Notes under the pieces: model-generated
Told to the model about the DNA's origin: nothing
What the model saw: only the letters and a program-made list of their open reading frames with translations
Databases searched by the model: none
DNA from: CAXBNB01 sp049115735
GTDB lineage: Bacteria; Bacteroidota; Bacteroidia; Cytophagales; Cyclobacteriaceae
NCBI GenBank assembly: GCA_049115735.1
Contig: JAGDZP010000005.1
Span: 124,001-188,000, forward strand
Direction: 5' to 3'
Length of the DNA: 64,000 nucleotides
Shown here: positions 38,457 through 45,877 of the stretch, piece after piece
How positions within the stretch are numbered: the stretch's first letter is position 1
How the letters are laid out: each line of letters begins with the position of its first letter
Translations under genes and position numbers: made by a program

Positions 38457-38496
38457 AAAAAAAAGGCCTTCCCCGATAATTTGAGAAAGGCCTTTT
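38457..38496 (-). terminator. Attenuator terminator in the sulfite reductase leader
   Basis: On the minus strand AAAAGGCCTTTCTC (38496-38483) pairs with GGGGAAGGCCTTTT (38474-38461) over an 8-base loop, giving a 14-pair stem with two G-T wobbles. Eight T follow (38464-38457, four of them in the stem). It sits after the cysteine-rich leader frame and just before the reductase start, where it can only act on that gene. The 5' arm part CCTTTCTC (38490-38483) can instead pair with GGGAGGGG (38546-38539) of the leader. Confidence 0.85.
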
Positions 38497-38518
38497 CATT
38501 TATTATTTTTTATCTAAT

Positions 38519-38605
38519 TCAGATTAAAAAATGATTTACCCCTCCCTGTATTTGCATACAGCAACAGCATTTTATCATCATATCATTTGGGGTAATCTTG
38601 TCCAT
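38519..38605 (-). CDS. Cysteine-codon leader peptide (attenuation peptide)
   Basis: A 28-codon frame starting at ATG 38605 and ending at TGA 38519, too short for ordinary gene calling. The peptide begins MDKITPND, continues MMIKCCCCMQIQGG and ends VNHFLI. Four consecutive Cys codons (TGC TGT TGC TGT, 38569-38558) are extremely improbable by chance. Internal ATGs at 38581 and 38578 are alternative starts in the same frame. It lies 39 bases after a TATCTTTG promoter box and 22 bases before a strong terminator, in front of a sulfur-assimilation gene. The arrangement is that of an amino-acid attenuation leader sensing charged tRNA-Cys. The peptide itself probably has no function after synthesis. 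Confidence 0.85.
   Translation of the reverse strand: MDKITPNDMMIKCCCCMQIQGGVNHFLI
38533..38598 (-). promoter_or_regulatory. Alternative RNA pairing segments of the cysteine attenuator
   Basis: Segment 1 is GATTACCCC (38598-38590) and segment 2 is GGGAGGGGTAAATC (38546-38533). ACCCC pairs with GGGGT and, past one bulged A, GATT pairs with AATC, enclosing the Cys codons. A hairpin CTGTAT-GCAA-ATACAG (38561-38546) sits inside, over the last Cys codons. Segment 2 (GGGAGGGG) can also pair with segment 3, CCTTTCTC, in the terminator 5' arm (eight pairs, three wobble). A ribosome stalled on the Cys codons would block 1:2 and favour 2:3, allowing read-through. The pairings were read by eye, not folded. 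Confidence 0.65.
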
Positions 38606-38643
38606 TAATGTTTGCTAAAAACGCAAATAATAATTTCAAGGTT

Positions 38644-38651
38644 CAAAGATA
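38644..38651 (-). promoter_or_regulatory. -7 promoter element of the sulfite reductase leader transcript
   Basis: On the minus strand TATCTTTG matches TAnnTTTG exactly, 39 bases upstream of the leader ATG at 38605. No good TTTG is visible at the -33 position. Transcription from here would include the whole leader and attenuator. Confidence 0.55.
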
Positions 38652-38712
38652 GGACAGATTTTTTTAATCGGGATTCGAATAATGTCATTATTTGCTAACC
38701 GGTCTTGCATCT

Positions 38713-40104
38713 TTAGGCAGTCTCGCTCACAATTTCCTTGATATCCATCATTATCTTATTTGCCAGGTGCTCCGCTGTGGATAGGCTCTCAGACTCTGAA
38801 TAGATCCGAATAATTGGTTCGGTATTCGATTTTCTTAGGTGTACCCACTCCTTATCAAATTCTATTTTCAGTCCATCCACTTCATTGATAGGTTGTTTTT
38901 TATACTTATCCTTTACAAGCACCAAAACATTGTCAACATCTATCTCAGGAGTAAGCTCTATTTTGTTTTTAGAAATATGATAATTAGGATAGGTACTTCT
39001 AAGCATGGCAGCACTTTTCTTGAATCTTGCTAAATGGCTCAAGAACAACGCTATGCCGACCAAGGCATCTCTTCCGTAATGCAGTTCAGGGTAAATGATA
39101 CCTCCATTTCCTTCACCTCCAATGATCGCATTGGTCTCTTTCATCTTAGTCACCACATTAACTTCACCAACGGCTGCTGCTTCATAGGAACCACCATTTT
39201 TAATAGTAATATCCTTTAATGCCCGAGTTGAAGACAAATTAGAAACTGTATTGCCAACAGTATTCTTCAATACATAATCAGCGATTATCACTAAAGAGTA
39301 CTCCTCTCCATAAGGTTCACCAAGTTCAGATACGAATGCAAGTCGGTCTACATCCGGATCGACTACTATTCCAAGATCGAATCGACCAGCCTCTACTTCA
39401 GAGCATATAGTAGTTATGTTCTCTGGTAAAGGCTCAGGATTATGAGGAAACAAGCCATGTGGTTCTCCATAGAAAATTTCGAAATTCTCTACACCTAGTT
39501 TTTTAAGCAAAGCTGGAATAGCTATTCCACCTGTGGAATTCACTGCATCCACGGCAATCTTGAAATTTCTCTCCTTAATAGCATCAAGATCGACCAAAGG
39601 GAGTTCTAAGATTTTATCGATATGGCAATCTATATAATCGTCGTTCTCAGAGTAAGTACCTATATTTTTGCTTGGTACATATTCTACACTACCTGCTTCA
39701 GCTATATCTAACACGACCTTCCCTTCGGCTGCAGAAATAAACTCTCCTTTCTGATTCAAGAGCTTAAGCGCATTCCACCCAACGGGATTATGGCTGGCTG
39801 TGATAATGATTCCTCCACCTGCCTTTTCGGCTGGCACAGCCATTTCTACTGTTGGCGTAGTTGATAGTCCAAGATCCACAACATTTATTCCCTGTGCCTG
39901 CAATGTAGCAGATACCAATTGTGTTATATATTTTCCGGAAGGGCGTGCATCCCGGCCAATGACCATTTTAGTAATTTCTGTATTGTCTTTTACCCATTGC
40001 CCAAAGGCCGATGTAAACTTGACAATATCATTAGGAGTCAAGGTTTCTCCCTCGAGTCCACCTATTGTTCCCCTGATTCCAGAGATTGATTTGATTAATG
40101 CCAC
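38713..40104 (-). CDS. glmM: Phosphoglucosamine mutase
   Basis: Alpha-phosphohexomutase family enzyme of 463 residues. The phosphoserine loop TASHNP has Ser104, the metal-binding loop is DPDVDRLAF (about 249-257), the sugar-binding loop is GGEGNGG (about 326-332) and a C-terminal phosphate-binding loop is RKSNTEPIIRIYSES. It interconverts glucosamine-6-phosphate and glucosamine-1-phosphate for cell-wall precursors. GEGNGG and the Bacteroidota-type length favour GlmM, although phosphomannomutase/phosphoglucomutase activity cannot be excluded. It is transcribed alone from a TACATTTG promoter; the sulfite reductase leader starts about 60 bases after its stop. Confidence 0.85.
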   Translation of the reverse strand: MALIKSISGIRGTIGGLEGETLTPNDIVKFTSAFGQWVKDNTEITKMVIGRDARPSGKYITQLVSATLQAQGINVVDLGLSTTPTVEMAVPAEKAGGGIIITASHNPVGWNALKLLNQKGEFISAAEGKVVLDIAEAGSVEYVPSKNIGTYSENDDYIDCHIDKILELPLVDLDAIKERNFKIAVDAVNSTGGIAIPALLKKLGVENFEIFYGEPHGLFPHNPEPLPENITTICSEVEAGRFDLGIVVDPDVDRLAFVSELGEPYGEEYSLVIIADYVLKNTVGNTVSNLSSTRALKDITIKNGGSYEAAAVGEVNVVTKMKETNAIIGGEGNGGIIYPELHYGRDALVGIALFLSHLARFKKSAAMLRSTYPNYHISKNKIELTPEIDVDNVLVLVKDKYKKQPINEVDGLKIEFDKEWVHLRKSNTEPIIRIYSESESLSTAEHLANKIMMDIKEIVSETA

Positions 40105-40130
40105 TTTTTATACCTGTTTAAATTGGGGCG

Positions 40131-40138
40131 CAAATGTA
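40131..40138 (-). promoter_or_regulatory. -7 promoter element of glmM
   Basis: On the minus strand TACATTTG fits TAnnTTTG, 27 bases upstream of the glmM ATG. A TTTTCG sits near the -33 position (40155-40160), an imperfect match. Confidence 0.5.
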
Positions 40139-40211
40139 ACCAAGCACATCTCGCCGAAAAATAAAAATTAGGAATTTGTTGAGTTGAGTAGTTTGAGAAT
40201 GAAGCTATGCT

Positions 40212-40442
40212 CTACTTGAACTGGTTCATTACTTTGGTCACTTCAGAATCGGGATTTCCACAAGAATTGCCCGCTGCAACGGTTTTACCGCAATAACCAC
40301 AAGCTTCACCTTCCTTGTTGAGATATGGATTTTGAGAGGCACAAGTGCCTTTAAATTCCCCTTTTTTCAAAAAAATTAGTCTAACAGACATCAAGACGAA
40401 AAACAGGGCAATAAATCCGATTCCAAGAATTATAGTTGTCAT
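40212..40442 (-). CDS. Small membrane protein with two cysteine pairs
   Basis: A 76-residue protein: one N-terminal transmembrane helix (about 3-25), a short basic stretch, then a cysteine-rich part with CASQNPYL, CGYCGK and SCGN. CGYC is a CxxC pair that could bind metal or act in redox chemistry. Small membrane proteins of this type are conserved in Cytophagales but have no known role, as far as I recall. It is divergent from mazG. Confidence 0.65.
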   Translation of the reverse strand: MTTIILGIGFIALFFVLMSVRLIFLKKGEFKGTCASQNPYLNKEGEACGYCGKTVAAGNSCGNPDSEVTKVMNQFK

Positions 40443-40530
40443 ATTTAAAATATCTTAGCGCAAAATTAGACATTATTCAATCAATGTTTCTTCTTTTTTC
40501 AAAACACTTTTATGATAAAAATCATTCTCC

Positions 40531-41337
40531 ATGGCTAAAATAAAGTCACAACCAGACCCAAAAAGAGCTGAAAAACTTGAAGCTTTTGACCGTCTGTTGA
40601 CCATAATGGATGAATTGAGGGAGAACTGCCCTTGGGATAAAAAGCAAACACTCGAAACGCTGAGATACCTTACCATTGAGGAAACTTATGAGCTGTCAGA
40701 TGCCATACTCGAGAATGATCTGGAAGAAGTCAAGAAGGAAATAGGTGATCTAATGTTGCATATGGTGTTTTATGCCAAAATTGCTTCTGAGAAAAATAGC
40801 TTTGATATCGCAGATGCACTTAACGGTATTTGTGAAAAACTGATCTATCGCCATCCACACATATATGGAGATATAGAGGTACAGGATGAACAGCAAGTAA
40901 AAGAGAATTGGGAAAAGCTAAAGCTCAAAGAAAAAGGCAACAAATCGGTGCTTGGCGGAGTACCGGGATCACTGCCAGCATTGGTAAAGGCTATGAGAAT
41001 CCAGGAAAAAGCCCGTGGAATTGGCTTTGATTGGGAGAAAAAGGAACAGGTTTGGGACAAGGTGAGTGAGGAGATGAACGAATTTCACGAAGAAATTGAA
41101 AAAGGAGCCGGCAATCAAGAAGCTGCCAAAAGTGAATTTGGAGACTTACTATTCTCATTGGTAAACTATGCAAGATTCGTAGAGATCGATCCGGAGGAAG
41201 CCCTGGAAAGAACAAATAAAAAATTCATTAAGCGCTTTCAATATTTGGAATCTGAATCGCGCAAAAATGGCAAAAGCCTGAGCGAAATGACTTTATCAGA
41301 AATGGATGAATATTGGGAAAAAGCGAAAAGCTTGTAA
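40531..41337 (+). CDS. mazG: Nucleoside triphosphate pyrophosphohydrolase
   Basis: Hydrolyses (d)NTPs to NMP and pyrophosphate, limiting misincorporation and affecting the stringent response. The 268-residue protein has two MazG domains. The first (about 20-120) shows CPWDKKQT at 33-40 and the metal ligands in IEETYE (49-54) and EIGDLM (70-75). The second (about 160-245) has EEMNEFHEE and EFGDLLFSLVNYARF. The tail GLSEMTLSEMDEYWEKAK is typical. ispF follows 3 bases after the stop, so mazG-ispF-mnmD look like one operon. Confidence 0.94.
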   Translation: MAKIKSQPDPKRAEKLEAFDRLLTIMDELRENCPWDKKQTLETLRYLTIEETYELSDAILENDLEEVKKEIGDLMLHMVFYAKIASEKNSFDIADALNGICEKLIYRHPHIYGDIEVQDEQQVKENWEKLKLKEKGNKSVLGGVPGSLPALVKAMRIQEKARGIGFDWEKKEQVWDKVSEEMNEFHEEIEKGAGNQEAAKSEFGDLLFSLVNYARFVEIDPEEALERTNKKFIKRFQYLESESRKNGKSLSEMTLSEMDEYWEKAKSL

Positions 41338-41340
41338 CAC

Positions 41341-41835
41341 ATGAAACCGAATATTAGAATAGGATACGGATATGATGTGCACCGACTGGCTAAAGATGTA
41401 CCTTTTTGGTTGGGGGGAATTAAGGTGGAGCATCATTCTGGTGCCTACGGCCACTCAGATGCCGATGTGCTTATTCATGTGATCTGTGATGCCTTGTTAG
41501 GTGCGTCCAATATGCGTGATATAGGTTTCCACTTTTCTGATAAAGACCCTAAATTCAAGGGGATTGATAGCAAAGTCTTGCTAAAGGATGTTGTAGCCTT
41601 GATAAAGACCAAAGGATATCTGGTCGGTAATGTTGATTGCACTGTTTGCCTGCAAGAGCCAAAGCTTAAACCATATATTCCTGAAATGAAGTCATGCCTG
41701 GCAAAAGTCATGGACATCCCTAAAGAAGATGTCTCGATAAAAGCCACGACAACTGAAAAATTGGGGTTTGTCGGAACAGAGGAAGGAGTATCCGCACATG
41801 CTGTAGCGCTGATTTACAAATCAGATGAAGGTTGA
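41341..41835 (+). CDS. ispF: 2-C-methyl-D-erythritol 2,4-cyclodiphosphate synthase
   Basis: Fifth enzyme of the MEP isoprenoid pathway; forms the cyclic diphosphate with release of CMP. Zinc ligands are D12, H14 (GYGYDVHRL) and H46 (GHSDADVLIH), and the C-terminal signature KATTTEKLGFVGTEEGVSAHAV is present. It shows that this organism uses the MEP rather than the mevalonate route. The 164-residue length is normal for the trimeric enzyme. Its 3' end overlaps the mnmD start by 11 bases. Confidence 0.95.
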   Translation: MKPNIRIGYGYDVHRLAKDVPFWLGGIKVEHHSGAYGHSDADVLIHVICDALLGASNMRDIGFHFSDKDPKFKGIDSKVLLKDVVALIKTKGYLVGNVDCTVCLQEPKLKPYIPEMKSCLAKVMDIPKEDVSIKATTTEKLGFVGTEEGVSAHAVALIYKSDEG

Positions 41836-42502
41836 AATAATCAAAACCAAAGACGGCTCCACTTCTCTATTGGTCCCTGAAATGAATGAAACTTATCATT
41901 CAACCCATGGTGCCCTTACCGAATCTCAATATGTGTTTATTGACAAAGGACTAAAACATTATTGCGAAACAATAGGCAAAAAAGAAATCAACATACTGGA
42001 AGTTGGATTTGGAACAGGCCTGAATGCACTACTCACTTGCCTGGAATCCAAGATACTGGCTCATACCATCAATTATTTTTCGTTAGAAACAGATCTAATT
42101 GAGAAGGAGGTTTGGAGCCAACTCAATTATCATGGCTTGATAAATGATTATGAGGCGGGTCAATTGTTTGATGCCATCCATTCGGCACCTTGGGATCAAA
42201 TGACCGCAGTTACTGGTTTCTTCAACCTGCAAAAGATAAATCTAGCGTTACAAGAATATACAAATGAAGATTTGTTATTTGACTTAGTGTATTTCGATGC
42301 ATTCGCACCATCGAAACAAGCAGAAATGTGGGAGCTTTCGTTGTTCGAAAAAATATTTAGGCTTATGAAGCCACAAGGCATATTGGTTACCTACTGTGCG
42401 CAGGGACAATTCAAGCGGAATTTGAAATCCTGTGGTTTTGAAGTAGAAAAACTTCCAGGTCCTCCCGGGAAAGCTGAGATGACAAGGGCTTGCAAAATTT
42501 AG
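41825..42502 (+). CDS. mnmD: tRNA (5-methylaminomethyl-2-thiouridine) methyltransferase MnmD-like
   Basis: A 225-residue Rossmann methyltransferase matching the MnmD half of MnmC, which methylates the wobble uridine modification of tRNA. The opening GSTSLLVPEMNETYHSTHGALTES is typical. The SAM motif EVGFGTGLNAL is at about 59-69, and FDLVYFDAFAPSKQAEMWE at about 151-169 holds the family's catalytic DAF-P region. The FAD oxidase domain of the two-domain MnmC is absent, which is normal for this phylum. It overlaps ispF by 11 bases. Its stop codon lies within a 24-base perfect palindrome. Confidence 0.9.
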   Translation: MKVEIIKTKDGSTSLLVPEMNETYHSTHGALTESQYVFIDKGLKHYCETIGKKEINILEVGFGTGLNALLTCLESKILAHTINYFSLETDLIEKEVWSQLNYHGLINDYEAGQLFDAIHSAPWDQMTAVTGFFNLQKINLALQEYTNEDLLFDLVYFDAFAPSKQAEMWELSLFEKIFRLMKPQGILVTYCAQGQFKRNLKSCGFEVEKLPGPPGKAEMTRACKI

Positions 42503-42520
42503 TATGCATGCATACTAAAT
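42497..42520. repeat. 24-base perfect palindrome at the mnmD stop codon
   Basis: The half-site ATTTAGTATGCA is followed directly by its reverse complement, with no spacer. The mnmD stop TAG lies inside. It lacks a loop and a T-run, so it is a poor terminator. The symmetry fits a dimeric DNA-binding site better. Confidence 0.7.
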
Positions 42521-42550
42521 ATAGATTAAATTGCATATTTTAGTGAAATG

Positions 42551-42581
42551 AAAAAGGCCTCCCCGCAATGGAAAGGCCTTT
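42551..42581 (-). terminator. Terminator of tRNA-Phe
   Basis: On the minus strand AAAGGCCTTTCC pairs with GGGGAGGCCTTT (42564-42553, including wobbles), followed by T5. It lies 10 bases after the tRNA 3' end. The plus-strand reading may also stop mnmD transcripts. Confidence 0.8.
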
Positions 42582-42590
42582 AGATTATCG

Positions 42591-42663
42591 TGGTGATGAG
42601 TGGGCTCGAACCACCGACTCACGGATTTTCAGTCCGATGCTCTACCAACTGAGCTACATCACC
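42591..42663 (-). tRNA. tRNA-Phe (anticodon GAA)
   Basis: A 73-base cloverleaf reads well on the minus strand: acceptor GGTGATG/CATCACC with discriminator A, D arm GCTCAGTTGGTAGAGC, anticodon loop CTGAAAA, variable loop GAGTC and T arm GGTGG-TTCGAGC-CCACT. The anticodon GAA reads Phe codons. CCA is not encoded at the 3' end. Base pair 27-43 of the anticodon stem looks like a T-T mismatch. Confidence 0.96.
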
Positions 42664-42677
42664 CCGTTAAAGAGGTG

Positions 42678-42708
42678 CAAAAGTATAAATATTTGTATAT
42701 CGCACAAA
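42678..42708 (-). promoter_or_regulatory. Promoter of tRNA-Phe
   Basis: TTTG, a 19-base spacer and TACTTTTG on the minus strand give an exact match to the Bacteroidota promoter consensus. The tRNA 5' end lies 15 bases after the -7 box. Confidence 0.75.
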
Positions 42709-42749
42709 ACTTTTGAATATTATTTGACTAAACAGATTGAGCACTAAAA

Positions 42750-44048
42750 ATGGCCTGGATTTCACAATTTGCTTTTCTATTAGTTTTGGCGCTTGCAGCC
42801 TATTTTCTTTCCAAAAGAATTGGCCAAATAAGGAAGAACATACTTTCCGGAAAGGACCTTGATCGCACAGACAACAAGAGCGATAGATTAAGAACAATGC
42901 TATTAGTCGCCTTTGGCCAGGGCAAAATGTTCAAGAAACCAATTCCGGCAATTCTTCATCTCTTAATATATGTTGGCTTTTTAGTGATAAACATTGAAAT
43001 ACTGGAGTTTATCATAGACGGATTACTCGGAACACATAGGATTTTTGCCCCCAACCTTGGTAGCGCATACACCATTGCCATGAACTTCTTCGAGTTACTG
43101 ACCGTGGCAGTTATCTTCTCGTGCGCTGTGTTCTTGATAAGAAGAAATATCCTGAAAGTAAAAAGATTTAACAAACCGGAAATGAAAGGTTGGCCGGCGC
43201 TGGATGCCAACTTAATTTTGTTCATTGAAATTGCCCTCATGTTTGCCATATTGAAAATGAATGCAGCTGATCAAATATTACAAGAACGAGGAGTTGAAGG
43301 TTATCCTCAAACGGGTAATTTGTTTTTCAGCTCAGTCTTTATCCCATGGTTTTCAATGTTCGATTCCAGTTTCCTGGTTTTAGTAGAAAGAATATCTTGG
43401 TGGTTTCACATTATTGGAATCCTAGGATTTACTGTTTACATAACTTTCTCTAAACATCTCCACATTTTTCTGGCTTTCCCAAATACCTACTATTCTAACC
43501 TTTGGGCCAAAGGCAAAATCAGGAACATGGATGAGGTGACCAACGAAGTGAAAATGATGCTGGGACTACCTGTTGAGAATACCGATCCTCCCGCCGAGAT
43601 TGCAAGGTTTGGAGCCAAGGATGCCACCGATCTGAGTTGGAAAAGTCTGATGGAGGCTTATACATGTACAGAGTGCGGAAGGTGTACAGCTGAATGCCCG
43701 GCGAACCAGACCGGAAAATTACTTTCCCCAAGGAAAATAATGATGGACACTCGGGATAGGATAGAAGAAATAGGCAAAGGTGAAGGAGCAGATAAGTCAT
43801 TGCTTGGTGACTACATTTCTAAGGAGGAAATTAACGCCTGTACCAGCTGCAATGCGTGTACAGAGGCATGTCCGGTAAACATCGATCCTCTGTCTATAAT
43901 CCTGGAGATGAGGCGCTATGTGGCCATGGAAGAATCCGGATCTCCGGCTTCATGGAATTCAATGTTTTCAAACGTGGAAACGAATTTTGCTCCATGGAAA
44001 TTTGCTCCAACGGATCGGTTTAAGTGGAAAGAAGAACTGGACAAGTAA
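42750..44048 (+). CDS. Membrane Fe-S oxidoreductase subunit (cytochrome b-like domain plus two [4Fe-4S] sites)
   Basis: A 432-residue protein with about five N-terminal membrane segments (up to about residue 250). Histidines placed like heme b ligands of NarI-type proteins occur in ILHLLIYVGF and in WWFHIIGILGF...FSKHLHIF. Two [4Fe-4S] ferredoxin motifs follow: CTECGRCTAECP near 308-319 and CTSCNACTEACP near 367-378. The next gene supplies CCG domains. Together they match the heterodisulfide-reductase-like membrane oxidoreductases that take electrons from ETF or other flavoproteins to menaquinone, here split into two genes. The quinone and ETF link is inferred. Confidence 0.8.
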   Translation: MAWISQFAFLLVLALAAYFLSKRIGQIRKNILSGKDLDRTDNKSDRLRTMLLVAFGQGKMFKKPIPAILHLLIYVGFLVINIEILEFIIDGLLGTHRIFAPNLGSAYTIAMNFFELLTVAVIFSCAVFLIRRNILKVKRFNKPEMKGWPALDANLILFIEIALMFAILKMNAADQILQERGVEGYPQTGNLFFSSVFIPWFSMFDSSFLVLVERISWWFHIIGILGFTVYITFSKHLHIFLAFPNTYYSNLWAKGKIRNMDEVTNEVKMMLGLPVENTDPPAEIARFGAKDATDLSWKSLMEAYTCTECGRCTAECPANQTGKLLSPRKIMMDTRDRIEEIGKGEGADKSLLGDYISKEEINACTSCNACTEACPVNIDPLSIILEMRRYVAMEESGSPASWNSMFSNVETNFAPWKFAPTDRFKWKEELDK

Positions 44049-44080
44049 CAATTTTCAATTACAAATTAACAATGAAGTGA

Positions 44081-44869
44081 ATGGAAAATAAAGTACCACA
44101 AATGTCTGAATTGGTTGCCCAAGGCAAATCACCCGAGGTGCTTTTTTGGGTGGGATGTGCCGGATCGTTTGACGACAGGTACAAAAAAGTGACTATTTCA
44201 TTTATTAAAATCCTCAATCATGTTGGGATTGACTTTGCTGTGCTTGGAGATGAAGAAACCTGTACCGGAGACCCGGCACGCAGGGCTGGAAATGAATTTC
44301 TTTTTCAGATGCAAGCCATGGCAAATATCCAACTGTTGAACACCTACAATGTAAAGAATATTGTCACTGCATGTCCGCATTGTTTCAATACTATAAAAAA
44401 CGAATATCCTGATCTTGGAGGAAACTATGAGGTTATTCACCACTCTACTTATTTGCAGCAACTCATAAACGAAGGCAAACTAAAGCTTGAAGGTGGTGGA
44501 GAATTCAAGGGTAAGAAAATCACTTATCATGATTCCTGCTACCTGGGTAGGGCCAACAATGTTTACGAAGCGCCCAGAGCAGTTTTGGAAGCTTTGGATG
44601 CTGATTTGGTTGAAATGAAGCGCTGCAAGACGAATGGGCTATGCTGTGGAGCAGGAGGTGCCCAGATGTTTAAAGATGCTGAAAAAGGTGATAAGGAAAT
44701 CAATATTGAACGCACAGAAGAAGCGCTTGAGACAGGAGCAAAGGTGATTGCTTCCGCCTGTCCATTCTGCATGACCATGCTCTCCGATGGAGTAAAAAAC
44801 AAGGAGAAAGAAGAGGAGGTAAAGGTGAAAGATTTGGCGGAATTGATTGCCGAGGGGAAAGGCTTATAG
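44081..44869 (+). CDS. CCG-domain (cysteine-rich) Fe-S protein, HdrB-like
   Basis: A 262-residue cytoplasmic protein with two cysteine-rich CCG domains like HdrB and LutA. Visible motifs are WVGCAGSFD (about 22-30), a TACPHCFNTIKNEYP stretch near 103-117, a CCGAGGAQMF motif near 189-198 and a SACPFCMTM motif near 226-234. These usually hold a non-cubane or [4Fe-4S] cluster at the catalytic site. It follows its membrane partner by 32 bases and presumably forms a complex with it. Its 3' end overlaps the convergent ABC permease gene by 6 bases. Confidence 0.85.
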   Translation: MENKVPQMSELVAQGKSPEVLFWVGCAGSFDDRYKKVTISFIKILNHVGIDFAVLGDEETCTGDPARRAGNEFLFQMQAMANIQLLNTYNVKNIVTACPHCFNTIKNEYPDLGGNYEVIHHSTYLQQLINEGKLKLEGGGEFKGKKITYHDSCYLGRANNVYEAPRAVLEALDADLVEMKRCKTNGLCCGAGGAQMFKDAEKGDKEINIERTEEALETGAKVIASACPFCMTMLSDGVKNKEKEEEVKVKDLAELIAEGKGL

Positions 44870-45871
44870 CCTGAGTATTTTGCCCACCCTGTGAAAAGAA
44901 AGTATTGTAGCAAAAATCAATATTCCCGGAAAGAGTGCCGTCCACCAATTGGCTGAGTTGTACTTGAATCCGGCTAAAACCTTGCCCCAGGATATCACCT
45001 CACCTGGGAGTCCAATTCCTATATACGAGAGTGTAGATTCCACGACAAGTAACCCAGAAGCAAAGAATACAAAATTGACCAATACCGGACCGATGGCATT
45101 AGGCAAGGCATGTTTCAGCAGAACGCTATACCACGGCACACCGGCTAATTTTAGTGCATGAGCATAATCCATTTCCCTGATTTTGAGCATTTCTGTTCGT
45201 ATGAGTAAAGCTGTTTTCGGCCATGAAGTTATGCCTATCACAAATATTAGCGAATAAATAGAGGGATCAAAAACCGTAGAAAGTGCGAGTAATACGAAAT
45301 AGGTTGGTAAGGCAAAGAGTATCTCGATGAACTTCATGTTCAAAAAGTCAAGTGGCAGTGACACCTTAGCCCTCATAATTGGTAACATACTTAAGATCCC
45401 AGTAATCAAATAGCCAACAAGGAAGCCCAGCATAATAATAAATCCAAAAAAGATAACCCCATCCCATCCTGGAAGTGTCAAAGAAATATTCCAATAAAAA
45501 ATTATAAGAGGAATGATCAGCGAGGAAACCAATAGTGCGGCACGACTCATCTTCATCTTGTTGTCTCCAAGAAAACCACTGACACCCCCGAGTATCAAGC
45601 CTATAAGCGTTCCTAAGATTGCAGAAAACACACTAATTGACATAGAATATCTAGCGCCATTCAGGAGTAAAGCCAATACATCCCGTCCCAAATAATCTGA
45701 GCCTAGTAAGAAGTTTTGTGTGAGTGGAGGCACATTGGTATCAGACAATTGCAATTCAATGTCCAGACTCAGTAAACTGATTATTGTATTTGGGAACAAG
45801 CAGACAATCATGACCACTGCGAGATGCGATAGTGCCAGGTAATCGAAAATTTTGTCTGTTCCTTTTTTCAA
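44864..45871 (-). CDS. ABC transporter permease, OppC/DppC type
   Basis: A 335-residue inner-membrane permease. The N-terminal OppC leader with PLTQNFLLGSDYLGRDVLALLLNGARYSM is typical of peptide/nickel importers. The EAA loop is MDYAHALKLAGVPWYSVLLKHALPNAIGP near 228-256. About six membrane segments are visible. It sits 6 bases after the OppB-like gene and forms the permease pair with it. No ATPase or binding protein is in the window, so these must be encoded elsewhere. Confidence 0.88.
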   Translation of the reverse strand: MKKGTDKIFDYLALSHLAVVMIVCLFPNTIISLLSLDIELQLSDTNVPPLTQNFLLGSDYLGRDVLALLLNGARYSMSISVFSAILGTLIGLILGGVSGFLGDNKMKMSRAALLVSSLIIPLIIFYWNISLTLPGWDGVIFFGFIIMLGFLVGYLITGILSMLPIMRAKVSLPLDFLNMKFIEILFALPTYFVLLALSTVFDPSIYSLIFVIGITSWPKTALLIRTEMLKIREMDYAHALKLAGVPWYSVLLKHALPNAIGPVLVNFVFFASGLLVVESTLSYIGIGLPGEVISWGKVLAGFKYNSANWWTALFPGILIFATILSFHRVGKILRL

Positions 45872-45877
45872 AATGAC

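Noticed and set aside
38461..42581. Similar GGCCTT stems at 38461-38496 and 42551-42581 as copies of a mobile repeat
   Set aside because: The shared AAGGCCTT core is a common terminator design; flanks and loops differ and each stands at a sensible transcript end.
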